DNA from: Thiotrichaceae bacterium
GTDB taxonomy: Bacteria > Pseudomonadota > Gammaproteobacteria > Thiotrichales > Thiotrichaceae
Length of the DNA stretch: 5,556 bases
Direction of reading: 5' to 3'
NCBI GenBank assembly: GCA_024762625.1
Contig: JANTHA010000149.1
Span: 1-5,556 of the forward strand
The notes below the pieces were generated by a model, which saw only the letters and a list, made by a program, of their open reading frames with translations, searched no databases and was not told the DNA's origin. Below are positions 1 to 5,464 of this stretch, in pieces (within the stretch, counting starts at the first letter, position 1; every line of letters begins with the position of its first letter). The translations under genes and the position numbers were made by a program.

Positions 1-2
1 AT

Positions 3-824
3 ATCAAAAGCGTTGGAACAGTCAGAAACTACGAACAGGCGCTAAAAAATGTTGCTACAGCCATGGTCAACCAAGGCCAACACCTTCGAGACCTTGATCA
101 TGAACGAGCGATTTCATACCTGGAACAGAGAGCCGAAGAAGTGGGACAGAAAAGCCTCGATATTGAACGTCAAGCTATCCAGTCGATGTTCCGTCATGTC
201 ACGGGCAAACTATCAGAGGGTGAAACTCTAAGTGTCGTTAAATCAGAACATCAGCAGATCCTCACCTCTAGATCATATACACTGGAACAAACCCAAGCCA
301 TTGCAGACAATCAAAGAGAACAAAATGCACTCTCTACACAAATAGCCTATGCCGCAGGCTTACGTGCAAAAGAGCTAATTACACTGTTACCCATTGAAGA
401 ACAACCTTCCGATATTCGCCAAAATAAAGAACCATTGGATGAAAAATTCATGCATCGAGAGGGACAGCTTTATAGTGTTATTGGCAAAGGTGGATTAGTC
501 AGAGAAGTCATGATTCCAGATAACCTGGCACAACGTCTTGAAGACAGAAGACTGGAACAGCCAAGAGAGGTAATAGATCGTAATATTCACTACCAACAGC
601 ACTATGACATACAAGCAGGGCGCAACTGGAGCCAGTCATTTTCATATTCCAGCCAGCAACTCCTTGGCTGGAGCAATGGTGCGCATGGATTAAGACATTC
701 ATACGCACAGGAACGTATGGATGAGCTTAGATCACAAGGACTGACTAGGGAATATGCGCTGGAAGTGGTTTCCCAAGAGTTGGGGCATTTCAGACCTGAT
801 ATTACTGAAATATATCTGCGCTGA
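3..824 (+). CDS. Tyrosine recombinase / phage-type integrase, 5' end outside the window
   Basis: Site-specific tyrosine recombinase that would cut and rejoin DNA through a 3'-phosphotyrosine link, typically to integrate or excise an island, phage or conjugative element. The frame is open from base 3 with no stop, and codons before the ATG at 63 read like the start of a core-binding helix (GTVRNYEQALKNVA), so the ATG at 63 is internal and the gene begins upstream. Numbering from that ATG: the remaining core-binding helices cover about residues 1-75 and the catalytic domain about 85-253. Visible active-site residues are R101 (AAGLRAKEL), K142 in a beta-hairpin (IGKGGLVREV), H208 and R211 (HGLRHSYA), H242 (LGHFRPD) and nucleophile Y251 (TEIYLR), only two residues from the C-terminus. 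The set is complete, so the catalytic half looks functional. Base composition is more AT-rich than in the aminotransferase and uvrB, consistent with acquired DNA. The exact subfamily and the element it moves are unknown. Confidence 0.88.
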   Translation: MKSVGTVRNYEQALKNVATAMVNQGQHLRDLDHERAISYLEQRAEEVGQKSLDIERQAIQSMFRHVTGKLSEGETLSVVKSEHQQILTSRSYTLEQTQAIADNQREQNALSTQIAYAAGLRAKELITLLPIEEQPSDIRQNKEPLDEKFMHREGQLYSVIGKGGLVREVMIPDNLAQRLEDRRLEQPREVIDRNIHYQQHYDIQAGRNWSQSFSYSSQQLLGWSNGAHGLRHSYAQERMDELRSQGLTREYALEVVSQELGHFRPDITEIYLR

Positions 825-936
825 AAACAACCCTTTTTTACTAAGCCCTTTGGATCAAAGCTCTTTAGGGCAAGTCCTTTGCCTTTAAAAAAGCTATTCC
901 TTTTGGTTTTTAAATCCATAATTGGCCTAATTATCT
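825..936. other. Intergenic gap with clustered small inverted repeats
   Basis: No gene is supported between the integrase stop and the IS66 relic. The plus-strand frame stays open here but resembles nothing I recognise. Three short, partly exclusive stems occur: GCCCT/AGGGC (845-849 with 867-871), CTTTG/CAAAG (848-852 with 856-860) and GGCAA/TTGCC (869-873 with 879-883). None is followed by a good T-run on the plus strand, so a rho-independent terminator for the integrase is not convincing. A recombinase binding or attachment site is possible because of the neighbouring integrase, but this is inference. Confidence 0.35.
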
Positions 937-947
937 GTAATGCTGTT

Positions 948-1139
948 CTACCTTTTACTGTCCCCATTAGTTTTGATACTGATACTTTTGGAAGTATCTT
1001 TGCCAAAAATGGCTCGCTTGAAACTGGCTGTTTTCCGCTTGAGAAGCCTTTCCTTGTCGACCAGTTTCTGCTGCAAACCAAGTATCATGGATTGCAGTTC
1101 TCCGGGGCCGCCGGACGAGGGTTTCGAGGCCGTTTTCAT
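948..1139 (-). pseudogene. tnpC: IS66 transposase TnpC, N-terminal stub only
   Basis: TnpC is the DDE transposase of IS66 elements, normally about 450-550 residues. Only 63 codons remain. From the ATG at 1139, residues about 14-45 show the usual N-terminal coiled-coil segment (ELQSMILGLQQKLVDKE, then LLKRKTASFKRAIFGK), which corresponds to the family pattern of a leucine-rich helix running into KRxxFGxxSEK. After FGK the similarity stops: the next residues (DTSKSIS...) do not follow the family and a TAG ends the frame at 948. The leucine-zipper-like, zinc-binding and DDE parts are all absent, so it cannot transpose. It starts 54 bases after the tnpB stop, in the expected order. The loss looks like a deletion with its breakpoint near 980-1000, where a perfect small stem-loop lies. 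Confidence 0.7.
981..998. repeat. Perfect 7-bp stem-loop at the tnpC breakpoint
   Basis: GATACTT (981-987) pairs perfectly with AAGTATC (992-998) around a TTGG loop. A further GATACT copy lies directly before it (975-980). It sits where TnpC similarity ends, so it may mark the deletion junction. It has no adjacent T-run that would make it a terminator. Confidence 0.45.
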
Positions 1140-1193
1140 GGAGTTTATTTTACCAGAAAACGGCTCCGAAACAGAACAAAAACCTGAAAAGAA

Positions 1194-1559
1194 TCAACCG
1201 GAAATGGACAAAAAGGTCAACGGCTGATGACCCATGATAACGTAGCCGGACAACAGCGAGCGCCACTGCGCTTCGGGTAGATTCATAACCCTGAGCGTGT
1301 TCGCGCGGCCATTTGAAACGCTCTTTTTCCAGGCGCTTGTGCCACAGTCAAAAACCGGTTTTATCCCAGTACAACACCTCGACCTTGGCCCCGGCCTTGT
1401 TGCAAAAGATAAACAGGGCTCCGGAAAAGGCGGCAGCGCCATATGCTGTTCAACGATCAGGGTCAGGCCGTTGACCGCCTTGCGAAAATCCACCGGGTCG
1501 CGGTGCAGGTAAATGGCAGGTGCGTCAACAAACATCTTCATGACAGCAACCCCGGTCAT
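1194..1559 (-). pseudogene. tnpB: IS66 accessory protein TnpB, frameshifted and with a nonsense codon
   Basis: TnpB (IS66 Orf2) is a small accessory protein of about 115 residues required for transposition of IS66 elements. From the ATG at 1559 the first frame gives the family start (VDFRKAVNGLTLIVEQH). After residues PPF near 1425 the match moves to another frame, as expected from loss of one base in a T-run, and continues with ALFIFCNKAGAKVEV and LYWDKTGF. A TGA at 1350-1348 then stands where a Cys codon is expected (GF-stop-LWHKRLEKERFKWP). A second indel around 1290-1310 returns to the first frame for the family C-terminus (LPEAQWRSLLSGY). The uninterrupted 121-codon frame is therefore a mosaic of real and out-of-frame residues, and the gene is dead. 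The ATG overlaps the tnpA stop as ATGA, a normal IS66 arrangement for coupled translation. Confidence 0.82.
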
Positions 1560-1817
1560 TCAGCCAGCCAGGCGGGACTGATATTCGGGGAAATCTGCAG
1601 GCGGGCGTTTTTGTAATGCAGATCAAGAGCGATGGCCGATATTGCCTGCACAGGGGCTTTATTGCCACAAAGGCGTAAGGCATCTCAGGCGCATCGTAAG
1701 GCGCAGATACGTCGCCTTACGCCTGCCGAAATGTTTTGCGCTGATCCCCTGTCGGCGGCAAAACTCGGCGGCGTGTAGTGGGCCAATTTGGTTTACCATT
1801 AACAGTGAGGATTGCAT
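1556..1817 (-). pseudogene. tnpA: IS66 accessory protein TnpA (Orf1), degenerate
   Basis: First gene of the IS66 relic, encoding a small helix-turn-helix-like accessory protein. One frame, from ATG codons at 1817 or 1799, contains the recognisable core AAEFCRRQGISAKHFGRRK (about 1770-1714). It then stops early at TAA near 1660. The C-terminal part is read in a different frame, IALDLHYKNARLQI then SPNISPAWLAE, ending at TGA 1558-1556, which overlaps the tnpB start. At least one indel between about 1700 and 1640 separates the two parts, and the usual N-terminal residues before the SGL-AAEFC segment are also poorly kept (GPLH). The start is uncertain because of this. The identification rests on both conserved blocks and on position directly before tnpB. 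Confidence 0.72.
1671..1724. repeat. Nested inverted and direct repeats of CGTAAGGC
   Basis: AGGCGTAAGGC (1671-1681) is the exact reverse complement of GCCTTACGCCT (1714-1724). CGTAAGGCG (1695-1703) also pairs exactly with CGCCTTACG (1713-1721) around a 9-base loop. The two left copies therefore compete for the same right arm, giving two alternative hairpins. The block falls inside the degenerate tnpA just where its reading frame breaks, so local duplication may have caused the break. Confidence 0.6.
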
Positions 1818-1847
1818 TACGTTATCTTTCTGCGTTACGGGGAATAA

Positions 1848-1865
1848 GCGTGATTTAATGCTTAC
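1848..1865 (-). repeat. Candidate terminal inverted repeat of the IS66 relic (tnpA side)
   Basis: Reading inward on the minus strand from 1865 the sequence begins GTAAGCATTAAATCACGC. A GTAA start is usual for IS66-family ends. It lies about 50 bases before the first tnpA start candidate, and the plus-strand IS200-type transposase similarity begins immediately outside it, which fixes the boundary independently. Confidence 0.55.
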
Positions 1866-2144
1866 AACGGTGATGATGATCATGTCCATTTTCTAGTTCA
1901 GTCTGTACCGACTTATAGTGTTACAAAGTTAGTAACGATAATAAAAAGTTTGAGTGCACGAGAAATATTTAGAAAATGCCCTTATGTGAAGAAGCAACTA
2001 TGGGGAGGTGAGTTTTGGACTGATGGCTATTTTGTAAGCACAGTAGGAAAGCATGGAAATGAAAAGATGATAAGCACCTATGTGAAAGATCAAGGTAAAG
2101 AGTATACAAAGCTTCATGAAAACCACCAGCTCACAATCTTCTAA
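1866..2144 (+). pseudogene. tnpA: IS200/IS605-family TnpA transposase (Y1 HUH), N-terminus missing
   Basis: Single-strand transposase of the IS200/IS605 type, which cuts one strand with a catalytic tyrosine at hairpin-marked ends. The frame is open from after a TGA at 1851-1853 to the TAA at 2142-2144, and similarity begins at about 1866. It shows DDDHVHFLVQSVP, with the HUH metal-binding motif H-V-H at 1881-1889. It continues with the family segments IIKSLSAREIFRKCP and WGGEFWTDGYFVSTVG, and then STYVKDQG, whose Tyr codon at 2079-2081 is the expected nucleophile. The C-terminal LHENHQLTIF is also typical. About 90 residues remain of roughly 130-150. The missing piece is the N-terminal strand and helix before the HUH motif, replaced by the end of the IS66 relic. 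The TTG at 1950 is not a true start, as similarity extends far upstream of it. Without its N-terminus and start codon the gene should be inactive. Confidence 0.85.
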
Positions 2145-2149
2145 CAATA

Positions 2150-2170
2150 CCCCGTCCGCTTGCGGCGGGG
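2150..2170. terminator. Strong GC hairpin: aminotransferase terminator and possible IS200 right-end hairpin
   Basis: CCCCG-T-CCGC-TT-GCGG-CGGGG forms a nine-pair GC stem with one bulged T and a two-base loop as drawn. Flanking AACAA (2143-2147) and TTGTT (2171-2175) can extend it. On the plus strand it is followed by TTGTTTATTTT, and on the minus strand by TATTGTTAG. It lies 9 bases past the stop of the minus-strand aminotransferase and 5 bases past the stop of the plus-strand transposase relic, so it can terminate both convergent transcripts. IS200/IS605 elements also carry a subterminal hairpin just after tnpA, so this may be the element's right-end structure. Confidence 0.8.
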
Positions 2171-2179
2171 TTGTTTATT

Positions 2180-3373
2180 TTAAAGCGAAGCAATCGCCGC
2201 CACCGCCTTCTTCAGATTCTCCATGCTGGTTGCATAGGACAAACGGATATGTCCCGCCAGTCCAAAGGCGCTTCCCGGAACCAGCGCTACGCCTTTTTTA
2301 TCCAGCAAATTGGAAGCCAGTTCTGAATCATTTGTTACTCCGTCTAAACGCTTGATCAGTTTTTCGACATTTGGAAAACTATAAAATGTCCCATCGGATG
2401 GCAGACAATCCACGCCATCAATGGCGTTTAAGGCCTCGACCAGATAATCATGCCGTTCCTTGAAGGCTTCCAGCATCGGCCGGATACAGCTCTGGTCGCC
2501 GTTAAGCGCTTCCACCGCCGCCCATTGTGAAATGGAGGTCGGGTTGGAGGTGCTTTGTCCCTGTATTTTTTTCATGCCTTTAATCAGGTCGGCTGGCCCC
2601 GCCGCATAGCCAATGCGCCAGCCAGTCATCGCATAGGCTTTGGAAACGCCGTTCATCACCACCGTGCGATCATACAGCTCAGGCGTCGCGTTCAATATAT
2701 TGACAAAGGTGTTGCGACCCGCCGTGAGGTTATCAAACAAAATCAACTCATACATATCATCGGTGGCGATAACGATATCCGGATGCTTGAGCAACACGTC
2801 GCCCAGCGCAGCCAGTTCTTCGAGGCTATAGGCAACGCCGGTCGGGTTGGATGGACTGTTGATAACAAACAGGCGAGTTTTATCTGTGATCGCCTGTTCC
2901 AGCATACTGGCTGTCAGCTTAAAGCCGCTTTCCTGTCCTGCTTCCACGATCACGGGGACGCCGCCTGCGAGCAAAACCATATCAGGATAGGACACCCAGT
3001 ATGGCGACGGTATAATCACCTCATCGCCCTCATTCAGCAGCGCCTGATAAAGATTCGAGGAGCTTTGCTTGCCACCGCAGGAAACCAGAATCTGATCAGG
3101 TTGATAGTCCAGACCGTTATCGCGTTTGAACTTGTGGATAATCGCGCTTTTTAGTTCGGGTATGCCATCCACCGCGGTATAGCCGGTTTTATTGTCCTGA
3201 ATCGCCTCTATACCTGCCTGTTTGATATGCGCTGGCGTAGGAAAATCGGGTTCGCCTACGCCCAGATTGATTACATCCCTGCCCTCGGCCTTGAGTTTCT
3301 GGGCAAGCGCGCTGATAGCCAGGGTTGGAGAAGGTTTAACGCGCTGTACGCGATTGGAAAGTTGAATACTCAT
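2180..3373 (-). CDS. PLP-dependent aspartate/prephenate-type aminotransferase (class I, Igamma)
   Basis: Cytoplasmic fold-type I aminotransferase. It is most likely an aspartate:2-oxoglutarate aminotransferase, and members of this subgroup may also use prephenate or aromatic substrates. Symbols used for relatives include aspB, aspC and aatA. With the ATG at 3373 it is 397 residues, the normal family length. Visible motifs: GVGEPDFPTP (38-47); SCGGKQ (98-103), the cofactor phosphate loop; PYW with W126 stacking on PLP; NSPSNPTG (172-179) with N176; TDDMYE (204-209) with D205 and Y208; SKAYAMTGWRIGY (244-256) with K245 as the Schiff-base lysine and R253; and HIRLSYA with R377 for the substrate carboxylate. 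An ATG at 3421 would add 16 residues (MGMEYIPKISLNWFFF) that are not part of the family and would lie upstream of the predicted transcript start. No good Shine-Dalgarno precedes 3373; the leader there is a T8 run. The gene is intact, and divergent from uvrB. Confidence 0.95.
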   Translation of the reverse strand: MSIQLSNRVQRVKPSPTLAISALAQKLKAEGRDVINLGVGEPDFPTPAHIKQAGIEAIQDNKTGYTAVDGIPELKSAIIHKFKRDNGLDYQPDQILVSCGGKQSSSNLYQALLNEGDEVIIPSPYWVSYPDMVLLAGGVPVIVEAGQESGFKLTASMLEQAITDKTRLFVINSPSNPTGVAYSLEELAALGDVLLKHPDIVIATDDMYELILFDNLTAGRNTFVNILNATPELYDRTVVMNGVSKAYAMTGWRIGYAAGPADLIKGMKKIQGQSTSNPTSISQWAAVEALNGDQSCIRPMLEAFKERHDYLVEALNAIDGVDCLPSDGTFYSFPNVEKLIKRLDGVTNDSELASNLLDKKGVALVPGSAFGLAGHIRLSYATSMENLKKAVAAIASL

Positions 3374-3403
3374 GAAAAAAAACCAGTTTAATGATATTTT
3401 CGG

Positions 3404-3431
3404 AATATACTCCATTCCCATTTCGAGTAAA
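3404..3431 (-). promoter_or_regulatory. Candidate promoter of the aminotransferase gene
   Basis: On the minus strand, TATATT (3409-3404) is a good -10 hexamer, with TTTACT (3431-3426) as a moderate -35 at a 16-base spacing. Transcription would start near 3397, about 25 bases before the ATG at 3373. This supports that ATG over the one at 3421, which lies upstream of the start point. Prediction from consensus only. Confidence 0.5.
3406..3411 (+). promoter_or_regulatory. Candidate -10 element for uvrB
   Basis: TATACT matches the sigma-70 -10 consensus at five of six positions and lies 40 bases before the uvrB start codon. At spacings of 16-18 bases upstream there is only CCAGTT/CAGTTT, a poor -35, so the promoter may be weak or need an activator. 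It overlaps the opposing -10 of the aminotransferase. No CTGT-N8-ACAG LexA operator is visible in the 78-bp gap. Confidence 0.45.
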
Positions 3432-3451
3432 GAAAAAAAATCAGGCAGCCG

Positions 3452-5464
3452 ATGAAAAATATCTACGATCTAAAACTACCTTTTGAACCAGCGGGCGATC
3501 AGCCCGACGCCATTAAATCACTCGCGGAAGGACTCAATGACGGCCTGCTGCACCAGACACTGCTAGGCGTAACCGGCTCCGGAAAAACTTTCACCATGGC
3601 GAATATTATCGCGCAAACCCAGCGACCCACCATTATCATGGCGCATAACAAGACGCTGGCGGCTCAGCTTTATGGCGAAATGAAAGAATTTTTTCCAAAC
3701 AATTCAGTGGAGTATTTTGTCTCCTACTACGATTATTACCAGCCGGAAGCCTATGTGCCTGCTTCCGATATTTACATCGAAAAAGACGCTTCTATCAATG
3801 ATCATATCGAACAAATGCGGCTTTCAGCGACCAAGGCCCTGTTTGAGGGGCGCGACACCATCATCATCGCCACTGTATCGGCAATCTATGGCCTCGGCGA
3901 TCCCGAATCCTATCTGAAAATGATGCTGCACCTGGATCGTGGTGAAAAAATAGACCAGCGCGCCATTCTGCATCGCCTGACCGAATTGCAATATACCCGC
4001 AATGATGTCGAACTGGCGCGCGGAACCTACCGCGTGCGCGGCGATGTGATTGATGTACACCCGGCGGATTCCGATATCGAGGCGGTGCGCATTGAGCTGT
4101 TTGATGATGAAGTCGAGCAACTTAGCTATTTTGACCCGCTCACCGGCGAAGTATTACGCAAGGTTCCGAGGCTGACCATCTACCCAAAAACACATTATGT
4201 GACGCCTCGCGAAATCATGCTCAATGCAGTGGAACAGATCAAGGTGGAGCTGGCTGAGCGACTTGAGGAACTGCGCGACGCCAATCGACTGGTTGAAGCG
4301 CAACGGCTGGAAGAGCGCACCCGCTACGATATCGAAATGATCGTCGAGGTTGGTTATTGTTCCGGCATTGAAAACTACTCGCGCTACCTGTCAGGACGCC
4401 CCTCCGGCGCACCGCCGCCCTGTCTGCTGGATTATTTGCCGGATAATGCGCTGTTCATCATCGACGAATCGCATGTCACCGTGCCACAGATCGGCGCCAT
4501 GTACAAAGGCGATTTCTCGCGCAAAAGCAACCTGGTTGAATATGGTTTCCGCCTGCCTTCGGCGCTGGATAACCGCCCTTTGAGGTTTGAAGAATTTGAA
4601 AAGCTGGTTCCACAGGTAATTTATGTGTCGGCGACGCCTGGCGACTATGAAATGAAGCATTCGGACAATATCGTCGAACAACTGGTGCGCCCCACCGGAC
4701 TGCTTGATCCTGAAATAGAGGTGCGACCGGTCGCTACCCAGGTTGATGACGTGATGTCGGAAATTACGGAACGCGCCGCCCGCAATGAGCGCGTATTGAT
4801 CACCACGCTCACCAAACGTATGGCCGAGGACCTCACCGATTATCTGCTGGAGCATGGCAAACGGGTGCGCTACCTGCATTCCGATATCGACACCGTGGAG
4901 CGCGTCGAAATCATCCGCGACCTGCGCCTCGGCGAGTTTGATGCACTGGTCGGCATCAATCTTTTACGAGAAGGCCTGGACATGCCGGAAGTTTCGCTGG
5001 TTGCCATCCTCGACGCCGACAAGGAAGGCTTTCTGCGCTCCGAACGCTCACTGATCCAGACGATTGGTCGCGCCGCGCGCAACGCCAAGGGCAAGGCCAT
5101 CCTGTATGCTGATACTGTCACCAAATCCATGCAGGCCGCAATCAACGAAACCGAACGACGCCGCGCCAAACAGATCGCCTACAACAAGGAACATAAGATT
5201 ACGCCAATCAGCATCGCCAAAAGCGTTCCCGACATCATGGAAGGCGCTTATGGCAGCTCAATACGCGGCAGAAGCCGTCAAAAACTGGATAAGGTTGCCG
5301 AGACGCCGACATCCTACGCCGACATGACGCCACAAAAGGCGCTTAAGGAAATCACCCGGCTGGAAAAGAAAATGTACCAGCACGCCAAGGATCTGGAGTT
5401 TGAAGAAGCCGCCCAGGTGCGAGATGAAATTAAACAGTTACGTGATTTAATCGTTAAAGCCTGA
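3452..5464 (+). CDS. uvrB: UvrABC excinuclease subunit B
   Basis: DNA damage-verification helicase-like subunit of nucleotide excision repair. UvrA loads it, it clamps one strand at the lesion, and it recruits the UvrC nuclease. The product is 670 residues, essentially the length of the E. coli protein (673), and is complete. Visible elements: a Q-rich lead-in (PAGDQPDAI) and Walker A GVTGSGKT (39-46); the beta-hairpin used to probe damage ([21 protein letters not shown] region, about 92-112); a UvrA-interacting domain (about 150-250); the [15 protein letters not shown] signature (302-316); Walker B/DEAD-like box DESH (338-341); helicase motif segments VSATP (392-396) and [13 protein letters not shown] (502-514); motif [11 protein letters not shown] (536-544); and a C-terminal UVR motif (about 630-665) that binds UvrC. 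The ATG is preceded by AGG six bases upstream, a modest ribosome site. Nothing is missing or mutated. Confidence 0.98.
   Translation: MKNIYDLKLPFEPAGDQPDAIKSLAEGLNDGLLHQTLLGVTGSGKTFTMANIIAQTQRPTIIMAHNKTLAAQLYGEMKEFFPNNSVEYFVSYYDYYQPEAYVPASDIYIEKDASINDHIEQMRLSATKALFEGRDTIIIATVSAIYGLGDPESYLKMMLHLDRGEKIDQRAILHRLTELQYTRNDVELARGTYRVRGDVIDVHPADSDIEAVRIELFDDEVEQLSYFDPLTGEVLRKVPRLTIYPKTHYVTPREIMLNAVEQIKVELAERLEELRDANRLVEAQRLEERTRYDIEMIVEVGYCSGIENYSRYLSGRPSGAPPPCLLDYLPDNALFIIDESHVTVPQIGAMYKGDFSRKSNLVEYGFRLPSALDNRPLRFEEFEKLVPQVIYVSATPGDYEMKHSDNIVEQLVRPTGLLDPEIEVRPVATQVDDVMSEITERAARNERVLITTLTKRMAEDLTDYLLEHGKRVRYLHSDIDTVERVEIIRDLRLGEFDALVGINLLREGLDMPEVSLVAILDADKEGFLRSERSLIQTIGRAARNAKGKAILYADTVTKSMQAAINETERRRAKQIAYNKEHKITPISIAKSVPDIMEGAYGSSIRGRSRQKLDKVAETPTSYADMTPQKALKEITRLEKKMYQHAKDLEFEEAAQVRDEIKQLRDLIVKA

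Larger units (their letters stand above)
937..1865 (-). mobile_element. Degenerate IS66-family insertion sequence relic
   Basis: On the minus strand, three consecutive remnants match the IS66 gene order tnpA-tnpB-tnpC. The outer end near tnpA reads GTAAGCATTAAATCACGC inward from 1865, and IS66-family terminal repeats typically begin with GTAA. At the other side, GTAATGCTGTTCTACC inward from 937 is a possible partner: both ends carry GTAA and, further in, a CCCC tract, but the match is poor. The eight bases outside each end (929-936 and 1866-1873) differ, so there is no target-site duplication. Intact IS66 elements are about 2.5 kb, and this relic is under 1 kb because most of tnpC is gone. 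The identification of the family is firm, the right boundary fairly good, and the left boundary tentative. Confidence 0.75.

Noticed and set aside
63..824. ATG at 63 as the integrase start
   Set aside because: In-frame codons from base 3 to 62 encode a typical core-binding helix with no stop, so the gene starts outside the window.
602..1081. Minus-strand open frame of 159 codons spanning the integrase end and the gap
   Set aside because: It overlaps the catalytic end of the integrase and competes with the tnpC stub in another frame. Its product has no recognisable motifs.
1671..1724. CRISPR-like repeat array
   Set aside because: There are only two direct copies of 8-9 bases plus one inverted copy, with no regular spacers and no cas genes.
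1950..2144. A separate 64-residue gene starting at TTG 1950
   Set aside because: IS200-type transposase similarity continues in the same frame upstream to about 1866, including the HUH motif, so the TTG is an internal codon of a truncated gene.
2555..3154. Long plus-strand open frame of 199 codons
   Set aside because: It is fully antisense to the aminotransferase, and its residues match no domain I recognise. It is a shadow frame.
3374..3421. Upstream ATG at 3421 as the aminotransferase start (16 extra residues)
   Set aside because: The extra residues are not part of the family, the ATG lies upstream of the predicted transcript start, and the ATG at 3373 gives the normal protein beginning and length.
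3374..3451. LexA (SOS) operator before uvrB
   Set aside because: uvrB is SOS-regulated in some bacteria, so I looked for CTGT-N8-ACAG. The nearest match, CTGGTTTTTTTTCATG on the minus strand, lacks the CAG half.
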